The notes under the pieces were generated by a model. The model saw only the letters and a list, made by a program, of their open reading frames with translations, made no database searches and was not told the DNA's origin. The position numbers and the translations under genes are program-made. Below, piece by piece: positions 1-10,347 of a DNA stretch of 64,000 bases (positions within the stretch are counted from its first letter, which is position 1; the number at the start of each line of letters is the position of its first letter). The stretch comes from Paraphoma chrysanthemicola (lineage: Eukaryota > Ascomycota > Dothideomycetes > Pleosporales > Phaeosphaeriaceae), in assembly GCA_020744225.1 (NCBI GenBank), contig JAGMWG010000014.1, forward strand, positions 930,001-994,000, in the 5' to 3' direction.

Positions 1-362
1 GTGAATCGTACAACATTTTCAAGGATGTACTTGGAGCCGAGGATCGCAATACCAAGGAGGCTGAGAGCTGGCTAGAACAACTCACGCAGAGCGCTGTTAG
101 CCAGGCCAAGCAGCTCAATGATCTCGCCAAGGGCAAGATCCGACGCATTCAGCTCACCGGCAGGAATCCTCTTCGACCTGCCGCCCCAACGCCGTCGGCG
201 AGTGACGCCGCTGCTGCGGCGGGTAGCCAGCGGACCGGCAGCAGCCGTGTCGACCAGCGCAAGATTGAGGATCTTCTGAAGTACATTGAGGGCGAATCGA
301 CAAAGACGCCAACAAAGAAGCGGCAAGCAAACCCCCGAAAGAGGACAACGCAGAAGTCTTAG
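1..362 (+). CDS. CLU1: Clu1/TIF31 (clustered mitochondria protein), C-terminal end only
   Basis: The window opens inside this gene; the frame beginning at base 3 runs 119 codons to TAG at 360-362. The visible part starts ESYNIFKDVLGAEDRNTKEA and continues with a conserved segment containing AESWLEQLTQSAVSQAKQL, which I recognise as the end of the TPR-like region of fungal Clu1. A Pro/Ala/Ser-rich linker and a Lys/Arg-rich tail (TPTKKRQANPRKR) follow. In the family, Clu1 is a large cytoplasmic RNA-binding protein that associates with eIF3 and is needed for normal mitochondrial distribution. No intron is seen in this part. The start and most of the protein lie upstream of the window. The assignment rests on remembered similarity to the fungal C terminus. 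Confidence 0.82.
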   Translation, partial: ESYNIFKDVLGAEDRNTKEAESWLEQLTQSAVSQAKQLNDLAKGKIRRIQLTGRNPLRPAAPTPSASDAAAAAGSQRTGSSRVDQRKIEDLLKYIEGESTKTPTKKRQANPRKRTTQKS

Positions 363-903
363 GACCATTCTTCCACTGAAGCAGCCTCGGTTGCTGCTCG
401 TCACCGACTCACCTCGGTGGCCTTACGGTTTCTTCTTGTATCTGCATTTCAGCATCGCTTGCTTTGTTTCCTGGAGTCTCACCGCGCCCCTCGGCTGGCC
501 TGGCTATGTAACACTAGCAGTTTCCTTGCTCGGCATAGAAAACGGAGGATGGGTGGTGTACATGGCTGATGACGGAACTGGTTTACGCATGAAAACGACT
601 GTAAATGTACAAAATATCATGGCAAAAGGTCTCTTCTCCTCAAAAAGTTACACAAGTAGGTCGAGCCAAGTGATTCTGGTGACGCTGTGATGGTGATTGA
701 TCTGGGATCGTCGTCATGCTTGTTTGGAAATTTAAAGTTGACAATGAGGACCGTGCACCCTATGACGCCAACCATAAACAAAGCTCTTCCATCACACATC
801 ATCCAACTACACGAGGCGCGCATCCTCCCACCACCTGCGCATTCTTTTTCGTGCTTCTGTCCGCCGACGTTCGACATTTAATCGACCGCAAGTCGCTTTC
901 GCC
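363..903. other. Intergenic, CLU1 3' flank and promoter of the next gene
   Basis: No coding region is supported. The short frames here overlap each other in different phases and lack splice-site support. The last 100 bases are pyrimidine-rich and lead into the ATG at 904, as in many fungal promoters. Confidence 0.5.
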
Positions 904-1964
904 ATGTCGTCCAGGCTTATTGACCGCACCGAGCCGACGGTGATCCCGCGCGCGCACGCAACAACACGGTCGCGCCTGCCGCCCATTCTGCGCATTCCCA
1001 TCCTTCTCGTCCTCAATCTTGGCCTCAAGTCGGCGTTGTGGAGCTTCGCCTCGAATTTTTTGAACCCTGAGCTGGGCGCGATCAGCAAAGTCCCGAGCGA
1101 GGCTGACTTTTGGTCGCTCTACTCGCCCGGCGCGCGCCTGCTTATGAATGGCGCGACAATCTGGATGAACTGGTACTTCAACTACGACTGTAAGGCAGGT
1201 ATCACTCTACAGGCAGGAATTCGCTAATGGTACCAGTCTATGATGTCTCAGCGCTCACAGTCCTCACCAATGCGCCGTATGCGTATCTCCTCGCAACCTA
1301 CTACGAGATCTCAACCTTCACCCTTGCGGCGCATGTAAATATCGAGGTCCTGGCCATTGCCATCCCGACGTATTTGTTGCGCCCACGCTCCATTGTCCAC
1401 AAGCCGAACGCGCCGCTGCGCAACCGCTTCCTGCTCAACAGCGTGCAGGTGCAGTTCTCCAACTCGCTCCTGGCCATGGGCGTGTACATTGTCGTTATCT
1501 GGGCATCTCTTAAGACAGGCATCACCAACCTGTTCCTAGTCACGCACTTCGACATCCCCACGCTGGAGACGGCACATCTCGAGACACCCGTGTCGATCCT
1601 AATCAAGATCTTTGTCGCAGGTTTCGCAGCCAAGGAGTTTTTGCTCAACCCCTCCATCGCTGCGCAGCCTCTATCAGGTGTCGCAACACCTACAGAGCAA
1701 TTCAACCCAGCCACCGCGACGCTCGATCAGACCATCAAGGCGAATGTGTTGCCCCTGGAGCGCCGAACGCGGACTCTGCTACAGCAGACCATCATTCTGA
1801 ATGTGTTCACATTTGTGAGCACAGTCCAGCGATGTATGACGCTCAACGGTGCCGAAGTCTACGGTGCTGCCGGGTATGCTGGACTGTGGGTGTTTGCGAA
1901 CACGCTGCTCGCACTCTGGTACTCCTGGGTTGGCGATACCAGTTCAGACTACGAGCCGTTGTAG
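904..1964 (+). CDS. Conserved fungal multi-pass membrane protein, function unknown
   Basis: Two exons, 904-1189 and 1237-1964, joined across a 47-bp intron (GTAAGG donor, CTAAT branch, CAG acceptor), give 337 residues. The join keeps frame (phase 1) and reads NYD-F-YDVSALT. I see several hydrophobic segments, around residues 27-45, 103-120, 172-190, 213-230, 270-285 and 300-325, so a polytopic membrane protein is likely. The N-terminal 25 residues are polar and basic. I do not recognise a named family or a catalytic motif. The long continuous frame, the clean intron and the regular spacing of hydrophobic stretches argue for a real gene. It is followed by 1.25 kb without genes. Confidence 0.72.
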
Positions 1965-3219
1965 CGGTCAGGCGGAGTTAAGTCGACGCAGCAGTGGAGA
2001 TAATTCTGCAGAGGGCATCCAGATGCGGCTGTCTGGCGAGTCAGTTGAAGTGCTTTCTTCTAGTCGCGCGCTTGGCGAGGAGCAGGGTGGAAGCAGAGGA
2101 GAGGCGAAATTGGAGCTTTAAGATACCATCTACCACGTTTTCTACCATTTCCCATAGCCCAAAAATATCATAAATCTCGTTTGCATATCACAGGCGACCA
2201 AGATCATTCGCAGCTGTCCATGCACGGCACGCTCCGCCTGTAATTGGGGAAAATTTCCCAGTGTGGAGCCCCGACTCATGTGAGCGGAGGAAGTTGCTAG
2301 ACTCCACATTAACACGGAGAAGATGTTCGGAGTGCGGAGTGACGACGAATCGCTGTCTTTGTGTCCGCCTTCCGACATCCAGTCCCGGCTGCCGATATGC
2401 ATTGTAAAGCTGTGTCCGAAGTTTTGCCGCGGTACCATGGCGGAGTCGGGTTTTTAGTGTGCATGCAAATAAGATGCGGCTCAAGTTCTGAGCCTTAGTG
2501 CACGGATAGTTCAACAAGTGGGTTCGTTGGAGATAGTTTGCAATCATGGAGTTGATTGCACTGGGGCAGTGACGAGCGCAATGCTTGCAGAGAATGCGTT
2601 GCTGCGTAACTTCAAGCTTCTGTCAAACATCACTTCCAATCGTGATCATAAGCCACGTGCGTCAACCAGAATATACGAGCAGACACTCAAACTGCAACCC
2701 AGGCGTCAAAGCAGCCTTTTGCATCGCGCAAGCATTTCGCCCCACGCCTTACCAACGCCAACACCTTGCTCGCCCACCTGACCCAACAGCCGGATCCTGC
2801 TCCCGACACCGCCAGTGCCTTCGAGGCGAGTGCAAGCATGCGAGGCCAAGCAATCTCTGCCCAGTAGATCAGCGGCGCCTTTTACGTTGCATGGAGTCCC
2901 CGCACAAGGCGCATTACCGTATGCAGTAATCGCGCCGGGGATTGCGACCTTTTGCGCGCAACGGGTGGAAGAGTGGGTGTCTTGGCCCACGATATTTTCA
3001 GGCTTGCAGCTCAACATGGAGGTGATGTAACCCTCGCGTTTTTGCTGGGGAGGCGAGTGGGGATAGGTGGATGGGCCATGGTAAGGTGTGTGATTTAATC
3101 TGCGAGATGCAGTAAGGATTTTTAAGAGCATGGTTATAAAGACTTGCATCTGCCCCAAGTTGCGCTCACGATCCGGATCCCTTTTCTCGGATTCTTGATT
3201 GACGCTGCAAGTTGCGAAT
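1965..3219. other. Intergenic, no supported gene
   Basis: Only short overlapping frames are present, mainly on the minus strand near 2142-2547 and 2706-3356. None has a signal peptide, a recognisable motif or matching splice sites. The 3' part contains the promoter of the MFS transporter. Confidence 0.5.
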
Positions 3220-4840
3220 ATGGCTTCAGCAATCGACTCCAAGGACATCGACGTCGATGCGCCGACCAAGGTCGACGCGTTCCAGCGCCCCGGCGGCATT
3301 GCTGCGAATATGAGCCCGGAGCGGAGGGCGCAGGTGGAGAAGAAGTTGAAGCGCAAGCTGGATGCGCGGTGTTCGCTGTTCGTTTTGATTTACATTATGA
3401 ATTATCTCGACAGGAACAACATCGCGGCTGCGCGGTTGGGTGGGTTGCAGGAGGATTTGAATATCAACAACACGCAGTATGCGACCTGTTTGAGTATTCT
3501 GTATGTTGGTTACATTCGTAAGTACAACATTTTTGAAAAATCTCTAAGAGTGGGAAACTGATACTTTGCAGTGATGCAAGTCCCATCGAACATGATCATC
3601 AACCGCATCCCACGGCCGTCGCTATACATCTCCATCGTCATGCTTCTCTGGGGCATGATCTCAACGCTCTCCGGCAACACACACAACTTCGCGGGCATGG
3701 TTGCCGTCCGCTTTTTCATCGGATTCGTTGAAGCCGCCTTCCTGCCCGGAGCTCTCTTGATCCTGTCGAAATGGTACACTCGCCGCGAGCTCACGCTACG
3801 CAATGCCATTCTTTTCTGCGGTAACCTCATCTCGAACGCCTTTTCATCGCTCGTCGGCGCCGCCGTGCTGTCCAACATGGAAGGCACGCTCGGCCACCGC
3901 GCCTGGCGCTGGTTGTACTGGATTGAGGGCGCAGCGACAATGGTCATCGCCATCGCAGCCGTCTTCATCCTCCCGGATCTCCCACACAACTCGCGCGGCT
4001 TCACCGAAGAAGAGCGCGCCGTTGCCGTTCTCCGCATGACCGAGGATGTAGGCGAAGCCGACGAAGACAGCGCCGAGCAGTCCCCATGGGCTGGTCTCAT
4101 CATGGCAGTCAAAGATGGCAAAATCTACGTCATGATGCTCACCTTCACGGCCTACGTCGTTGGCCTGTCCTTCAACGCCTTCTTCCCAGTAAGTGTTCAA
4201 AGCTCGATATCATGTCTCTCTGCTAACCACGTCTCAGACTTTGACGCGCACTCTTGGCTTCGGCTACATCACCACCCTCCTCATGTCCGCCCCGCCGTGG
4301 GCATTCGCCTGCGTCGTTTCGCTCATCAACGCATGGCACGCAGATCGCACGCAAGAACGCTTCTGGCACATTGTCGGCCCCATCATCGGCGGCCTTGTCG
4401 GTTTCGTAATTTCCATGTCGACTCTCAACACCGCGGCCCGCTATGTCGCGCTCTTCCTTCAGGCCTCTGCCTACGCAGGCTTCATTGTCTTCTACTCCTG
4501 GATCTCGTCGTCCTTCCCTCGTCCGCCCGCCAAGCGCGCCGTTGCGATTGCCATGATCAACGCGTTCTCGCAGCTCGGCAACATCGCTGGCAGCTATGTA
4601 TGGAACATGTCGGACAACGGCTTCCGCAACAGTTATGGTGTTGTGACGGCCATGTTTGGCGTTACGATCGCTGGATGCTTCATTTTCAAGTTGATTTTGG
4701 TCAGGTTGAATAAGAGGCTGGATGACGGCACGGACGCATGGGTTGTGCATGGCGATGTGGCAGAGCAGACAGCGAGGAACGAGGGCGTGACAGTCGAAGA
4801 AGGCAAGAATATGATGAAAGATTTCAGGTACCTCGTGTAG
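3220..4840 (+). CDS. MFS transporter, anion:cation symporter (Dal5/Tna1-like) family
   Basis: Three exons (3220-3517, 3572-4188, 4238-4840) with introns of 54 and 49 bp give 505 residues. The ATG at 3220 begins MASAIDSKDIDVD; earlier in-frame codons have no ATG. Features of the family are visible: a polar N terminus, then LDARCSLFVLIYIMNYLDRNN in the first membrane segment, the MQVPSNMIINR loop, RFFIGFVEAAFLPGALLILS, WRWLYWIEG, and the central cytoplasmic loop motif RGFTEEERAVAVLRM. About 12 membrane segments fit. Members of this group carry carboxylates such as allantoate, nicotinate, pantothenate or sugar acids with protons at the plasma membrane. The substrate cannot be read from sequence. 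Its 3' end faces the 3' end of an L-rhamnose mutarotase gene 360 bp away, which makes a link to sugar or sugar-acid uptake possible but unproven. Confidence 0.88.
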
Positions 4841-5200
4841 AGGGTGTAGGATATAGATAGATGCGAGACGTTGCTGAATAGAACGATGTTCATGAGTCGT
4901 TTGAAGTTGCACCGGGAGCGGTAACATTGATCACCAGTGACACAGATATTAAATAACCGCTGAAGAACTTGATCTGCTGCATCAATAATTACGTGTACGA
5001 GCCTGTGTGTACTCGCTGCATTTTGTGTTTGATCCTGAAAGTGGTAGATTGTACTGAGTATAGCCAGGCTCTTACTTTCAAGAAACTTCGCCTCAGTTCG
5101 TCGGATGACACGCCAATGCTGGATGATATAAACACCCTTTATGATTCATTCTAGATGGACGAAGAGGCCTTGAACATTTTCTTTCCATTGGTCATCAAAT
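4841..5200. other. Convergent intergenic region
   Basis: This separates the 3' ends of the MFS transporter and the mutarotase gene. It should hold both transcription ends. No open frame worth annotating is seen. Confidence 0.5.
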
Positions 5201-5722
5201 TTACTCCACATAAAACACCTCCTCCGTCTGCCCCCACCACCCCGGTCCGTCTTTGCTCCCGATCGCGCCTTCGACGGGCGATTCTTGCATTCCGTCCGTC
5301 ATGCGCCACCACTCCTGGATTTTTGGGTTCGCAGCCATGCGCGCCATGTCTTCGTCAAATGCGTTGCCGACGTATTTGAAGCTTGCGAAGAGTGTTGGGC
5401 GGGGCGTGAGTGAGAGAAAGATTGAGTCTGTGGATCATATGAGCATGGTGAAAAGAGGATTGTGGTCGAGGATTGTGAGAAGCATTGGATAGGACAGTGA
5501 CGAGGATGTAGAGGACGAGAAAGGCGCTGAAGTTGCGAGCAGGATATATGGAGATGATTTGGGAGCATAGAAGTACTTACAGTCACGAACATTCGAATCC
5601 TTAATCTGCTCAAGCACTTCCGGCCACACTGCTGCGTGGCATTTCTTGTATTCATCGAGGCACTCTGGACGGAGGTACAGCCATTGGCCGATGCGGCGCG
5701 GTCCTTGGTTCGTTGATGCCAT
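5201..5722 (-). CDS. L-rhamnose mutarotase family protein
   Basis: Two exons on the minus strand, 5581-5722 and 5201-5427, with a 153-bp intron (GTAAGT donor, CAG acceptor), give 122 residues; the usual length is about 105. The protein begins MASTNQGPRRIGQWLYLRPE. The family core is clear: L-R-P-E-C-x-x-E-Y-K-K-C-H near residues 17-29, V-W-P-E-V-L-E-Q-I, then N-V-R-D joined by splicing to YSIFLSLTP, LFASFKYVG, and the C-terminal NPKIQEWWRMTDGMQ with paired tryptophans. The enzyme interconverts alpha and beta anomers of L-rhamnose (EC 5.1.3.32), which speeds entry into rhamnose catabolism. The intron join restores the conserved tyrosine after NVRD. No other rhamnose-pathway enzyme is next to it, but a GH105-type hydrolase lies at 36.6 kb. 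Confidence 0.88.
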
Positions 5723-6493
5723 TCTGTTACTTGACTGATTGCGATGAGACACTGAATTCGATCACTTTGGATGTGTAGATGTTGAACTCACGATGCAGAT
5801 GTAAAAGGTGCACATGACGCTAAGAAGGAGGGGAGCTGTGTCGGCCTTAGGTGTACCGATCGGAGCGTTCTGGACCGAGCGGCTAGGCTGCGAATGTGGG
5901 GAAGCTATTGAGCCGCATTGCCTGTTTACTTTGAGCATTCTTACACAATGGATATTATGGTAGTTTTATAACTGGGGTGCCTACTAAACACTCATCATCA
6001 GTTGCCGGAGAGGCAATTAGCTCGATGCGCTCCTCATGTTGCAAAATCAGCATGCCGTGTATACCTCCCAGCAGCATCATATAGCGCAAGACATTTCTAT
6101 TTCGCATTCCTCTGGATTGGCATATCAGCCGTTTGCTCTGCATAGCCTACAGGCAATGAATACACAGTGGGAGTATGAACGAGAGGCACGAATGGACGGC
6201 AAGGATGACGTAATAGGTCGCTTAGACTTCCTATATCGGCATTATCTCTCGCCTTCAATCCATGAACGATCCTTTCACTCTGTAGCACAACACCAACATT
6301 AGTCACGGGCGACGAACCGAGTCACTACAGCTGGCTCTGAAATCAGCCAAGACAAATGAAGTTTAGGTCTCTCCTATTTATCGATCCAGCCAAATATTTG
6401 AGAAAACTGCCACACCGCATCCTGGATCACTTCGCACCACTGTCACTATTCAAATCTCCTACCCTCTTGAACCTACGACTCTATACCACAAAC
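5723..6493. other. Intergenic
   Basis: No gene is supported. An in-frame ATG at 6356 could extend the downstream DUF2196 protein by 46 residues, but that stretch is not typical of the family and contains a likely 5' leader. Confidence 0.45.
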
Positions 6494-7111
6494 ATGCAGC
6501 GTGGTCGCGGCCGAGGAAATCGCCTACCACGCGCCCCAAACAATACCCGACCACCACGAGCCAGACACCCAGACCACCCTTCCGTGCCTCCATTTGCAGC
6601 CATCAGACCAGGCTCAGGTGTCTCCATCATCCTCAAACAAGATCAACCCACAGGCCACCGCGTGCATGGAATTGTAGCAGACCTGCTCACTCGTGGCGAC
6701 CATCCACGCGGCGTCAAGGTGCGCTTACGCGATGGCCGAGTCGGCCGCGTGCAAGCACTCGTAAGTGAGGGAGAAGGCGAGCGCGGCGAGGCTGTCGTTG
6801 GTGGTGCAGATGCTGGTTTGGGGCGAGATGGGGAGGGTGCTGGAGGAGGAACGAGAGGTGGAGGTATGCGGGGCGGGAGGATAGAGAGGGACATTAGGGA
6901 CGAGGATGAGTATCTATATGACGAAAATCGCGTGCCGGATCGAAGTCAGGGGCTGTTTGCGGCGCTGGAGGAAGCAGATAAGAGACATGAAAAGCAAAGA
7001 GGCGGAGGTGGGAAAGAAGAGGTGGAAATTGTGAAATGTCCTGTGTGTGGCGAGTTCGAAGGAGACGAGAGAGCTGTTGCACATCATGTTGAGGAGCATT
7101 TTAGAGGATGA
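6494..7111 (+). CDS. DUF2196 (YwbE-like) domain protein with C-terminal zinc finger
   Basis: A single exon of 205 residues from the ATG at 6494 (MQRGRGRGNRLPRAPNN). Residues of roughly 35-85 match the YwbE/DUF2196 repeat: PGSGVSIILKQDQPTGHRV, then HGIVADLLTRGDHPRGVKVRL and DGRVGRVQ. A low-complexity Gly/Glu/Arg linker follows. The end carries C-P-V-C then H-H-x3-H, a UBZ4-like C2H(H) zinc finger that in other proteins binds ubiquitin. The RG-rich N terminus and small basic domain suggest nucleic acid binding, which is inference. I chose this start rather than the upstream ATG at 6356 because the RG-rich start resembles fungal homologues. GC-rich codon use is consistent with neighbours. Confidence 0.75.
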   Translation: MQRGRGRGNRLPRAPNNTRPPRARHPDHPSVPPFAAIRPGSGVSIILKQDQPTGHRVHGIVADLLTRGDHPRGVKVRLRDGRVGRVQALVSEGEGERGEAVVGGADAGLGRDGEGAGGGTRGGGMRGGRIERDIRDEDEYLYDENRVPDRSQGLFAALEEADKRHEKQRGGGGKEEVEIVKCPVCGEFEGDERAVAHHVEEHFRG

Positions 7112-7402
7112 CAACTGAGAAAGTGAATCACAAAAGCATAATTCACTGCGCTGCTTAGCTCGTGGAGCGAGTCTATTGAGACACACTCTGAAAGATCTGA
7201 CTTCATGCTAGCTAACCACAGCGTCAACACCACATGAAGCAAGCTGCACATTTCCCCATCCACCGAGATCTTCCATACATATCATGAGCTATGGCTCTTC
7301 GCTGCGTCGCATCTATGGAGCATTAAAGTCCCAGCATCTCAAGACCGCGTACTTTCGTCGCAACGGTAAATTCGACCTTGACCAATCCTTAGACTATTAC
7401 CT

Positions 7403-8812
7403 CTAGTATTTGATGGGAATACCTCGCTTCTGATCCGCCTTGACGAACTCATTCTTGATGCGGAAGCTCGCAACGGCCTTTCCCTGAGGAACACGCTCGT
7501 GCGCGCGGTGGTGCTGGAGAACGTAGCGGCGCTCATTGTTGTATTCTTTGATGAACTTATCATCGCCCATCCAATCCTCAAGCAAGCCCATGATGACATC
7601 GGTCCATAGAGGTCGCTCGCGAGTGCTATGGTTCACATCAGGGATATCTTGCAATTTGGCATGCTGGCAATTGAAGAGGCGCCAACCGTCCCAGGCAAGG
7701 TCGAACTGCGTAATGTTGTACGCCATATTAGAGCGAAGTGCGTTGATCTTTGATGTGTAGAACTGACAGTCGTCCTTCAGTCGGGCATTCTCGGCCATGA
7801 GGCGAGTATCTTGTGCAGTGCTTGTGAACTGCGCAGGTGCGGTACGGTCGCGCTGATCTAGCATATTTGCGTGCACAACTTGCAGACTAAGAAATTAGCC
7901 TTACCTTCACATAAACATGCCGATGAGTTATGCTAGAGTGACTCACCGTTGCAAATCAGTCGCACTCCTGGCAATCCTCTCCCGAAGGTCTCCGTTATCA
8001 GCCTCGAGATTGTCCTTTCTGCCTTCAAGAAATACGACAGCATCCTGGCTTGTCTTCAGTTCCTTGTTCGTCTTCTCGATGGTGTCTAGGCATTGCGCAT
8101 TGTTCGTGCTCAGCTCATCGCACCTCTTCGCAAGCTGATCGATCATGGTCTTGTGCGTGATTAGATCAGACTCGAGCTGACGAATCTTAATATCTCGCGC
8201 TGTTACTGTGGCGCTGAGGCTGGAGGTCACACTTCTGTGTGTATCTGCCTTAGCACTTCGAGCTGCGCTGAGTTCTGCCGTCACCCTCTGGTTATCCACC
8301 TGGGCTGACTGAAGTCGACCGCTCTGAAGTTGAGCATCCAGCTTAGCCTGTTCCGTCGTCTTCATTGCCTCATCACGCGCCTTTAGAGCAGTATCCCTCT
8401 CTGTCTCGGCAGCCGCCAACCTCTTTTGCACAGCTCGCAGCGCTTCTGAGTTCGCAACGTTGCCGGCGACATCGGCGGTGTCAGCACGCTTCACTGCCTC
8501 TGAAGCACGATTGTATTGCTCAATGAGTTCTTTCTTCAAATCTGCAACACGATCACCGAGGCTGCTCTCGCTCGCAGTCAAGCGCTTGTTCTGCCTAGCC
8601 AAGTCGTCCTTCTGGTCTGTAAGCTTGTCGATGCGCCTGTTGGCCAGAGACAGCTCAATCTCGAGCTTGAGCATTCGATTTTCGTTCGAGTCGCGGTCAG
8701 TGGTGTACCCATCCGTAATCGTATCGGCATCCGTAAGCGTGGGGCTGCATGCGATCTCACCACCCCGTCGGTGAGTGAGCATCGTGTCGGTACCGCCACC
8801 AAGCATAGGCAT
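7403..8812 (-). CDS. Long coiled-coil protein, function unknown
   Basis: Two exons, 7947-8812 and 7403-7886, with a 60-bp intron (GTGAGT donor, TTAG acceptor), give 449 residues beginning MPMLGGGTDTMLTHRRGGE. Residues from about 45 to 330 are rich in Glu, Lys, Arg, Ala and Leu with heptad spacing and no prolines, typical of an extended coiled coil (for example LANRRIDKLTDQKDDLARQN). The C-terminal 130 residues are different: globular, with several Trp and His (FDLAWDGWRLFNCQHAKLQD, LLEDWMGDDKFIKEYNNERR). I do not recognise the family. Structural or scaffold roles are common for such proteins, but nothing here fixes one. The splice join R-LQVVHANML keeps frame. Confidence 0.72.
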
Positions 8813-9325
8813 GATGGCGATAACAATGGAGTACGCGTGATAATGCGAAGCTGAAGCTCAAGCGGAAAAGCTGCTGTGGGTTTGGAGAGGTGGACGGAGC
8901 CTGGGACGTGAGGAAAGTGCTTGCCATATCCAACTAGGTCCGTGCACGCATGTTCACTGGAGGAAGGAGCGGTGATAAGTGATGATGAGTGAGCTGGAAC
9001 ATACTCCAAAGGATACAGGAATGAATTGATGTTTTGATAGGGCGTTGAATACACACCGGCTTCTCTATACTCATGTAGCGACGTAGACACCCAAGTCGGG
9101 CACGGAGTGAAAGTGCGTGAGACAAGAAGCGAACATACAGCGTCGACCAATCCGTCCGGTAGAGAGAGACAAGAGATGTTGATAGAACCCTGAATACAAT
9201 TGAGTCTCTACATACGGAGTTCTCTAATTGAGGCGAGAATTTGGCGCAAAGTGAATGTAGGTGAGATCGGAAACGAACGTAACCCTGCCACCCTCACATC
9301 GTGTACAAAACCAGCACGTCTATAA
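8813..9325. other. Intergenic
   Basis: Upstream region of the coiled-coil gene and 3' flank of the secreted repeat-protein gene. Minus-strand frames at 8934-9411 are short and unsupported. Confidence 0.45.
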
Positions 9326-10347
9326 TTACTCCTGCTCGTTTCCTGCCAGGGTTGCCTCACCACTCTTCGCAATGTTAATGCCGTTCTCACCACCGACGGA
9401 CTTGCTTCCATCTGTTCCCTCGGTGATGCCTAGGTTGCCACCGAGGTTCTGTGCATTGCCCGCCTCGTTCAACACGATGCCAATGTTCTCCGAGAACTGC
9501 TCGGATTCTTCAGTAGCCTTGACACCTTCCGCTTTCTCTGGTTTCGCGGCCTCGCCCTGACCGGCTTCCTTCAGCGCTTCTTCCTTTGCTGCTTCGCCTT
9601 CAGCACGTCCGGGTTGATTCTCTGTTCCGGCGCCAGCAGCGGGCTGCTTCGCCTCAGTGGCTCCCTCCTTTGCATTTTGATTCTCTTCAGCAGCAGGCTT
9701 CTCAGAAGGCTTCTCAGTCGCGGGTGCTTGAGCTCCGCAGGCAACTGGCGCCGCCGCCTCAGCCGCGGGCTTCTGAGCTTCTGCAGCGGGTTTCTCAGTC
9801 TCCGCCGCAGGCTTCCGACCCTCAGCGGCCGGCTTCTCAGCCTCTGCTGCTGGTTTCTCAGCCTCAGCTGCAGGCTTCTCGGCCTCTGCTGCAGGCTTCT
9901 GACCTTCAGCGGCTGGTGCCTTCTCGCCTGCTGCTTCCGTAGCATTACGATTCTGCTCGCCCTCTCCCTTCTGTTGACCATTGCCGCCCAGATTCAGGCC
10001 AGGGGCACTGACCCCTCCACTTGGCCCACCAAGCGTCAGTCCGCCAATGGTGAGACCTCCGCCACCCTGACGCTGCGGCTTCTGCTCTTGCTGTTGGCCT
10101 TCGCTCTGTTGTTGACCACCGCTGATGTCGATTTGTCGCCTGACTGGATTTGAACGATAGGAACGACGGCCAAGTGATTTCTGAGGAGACTGTCAGCGCG
10201 AGGAACTGGAGGAGATGCATTGCTTCGCAAGTCGTAATAGCGGTACGGGGTCGTACTTACGGTCCAAATATGCTGAGGCGGCACAGCGAATGCCTCTACG
10301 CTTGACAGCGCCACGCAAATGAGCGTGATGCCTGTTTGAATCTTCAT
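9326..10347 (-). CDS. Secreted low-complexity protein with PAAEAEK heptad repeats
   Basis: Two exons, 10261-10347 and 9326-10180, with an 80-bp intron (GTAAGT donor, CTCAG acceptor, phase 0), give 313 residues. Exon 1 encodes a signal peptide, MKIQTGITLICVALSSVEAF, followed by AVPPQHIWT. Exon 2 has no internal ATG and is easily missed. It contains Arg-rich NPVRRQIDI, Gln- and Gly-rich segments (GGGGLTIGGLTLGG), then about seven 7-residue repeats of the type K-P-A-A-E-A-E, and an acidic Glu/Ala/Gly-rich tail ending LAGNEQE. A second in-frame acceptor 9 bp upstream would add three residues. Such repeats suggest an extracellular, probably unstructured, cell-wall or matrix protein. There is no GPI signal at the end. 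The three other frames on the opposite strand are shadows created by the repeats. Confidence 0.68.
9755..9917 (-). repeat. 21-bp tandem repeat encoding K-P-A-A-E-A-E heptads
   Basis: About seven imperfect 21-bp units lie in frame inside the secreted repeat protein. Third-position differences between units (gca/gcc/gcg/gct for Ala, cct/cca/ccg/ccc for Pro) show that they are not very recent copies. Only unit ends vary (E, Q, R or T). Confidence 0.75.

Noticed and set aside
3510..4927. Antisense frames over the MFS transporter
   Set aside because: GC-rich third positions keep the opposite strand open; the plus strand encodes a recognisable transporter.
6356..6493. Upstream ATG extending the DUF2196 protein by 46 residues
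   Set aside because: The extension looks like leader sequence, and the RG-rich start at 6494 fits the family better; it cannot be fully excluded.
9571..10153. Frames on both strands inside the secreted repeat-protein gene
   Set aside because: They are by-products of the 21-bp repeats, which stay open in several phases; only the minus-strand frame has a signal-peptide exon and splice sites.
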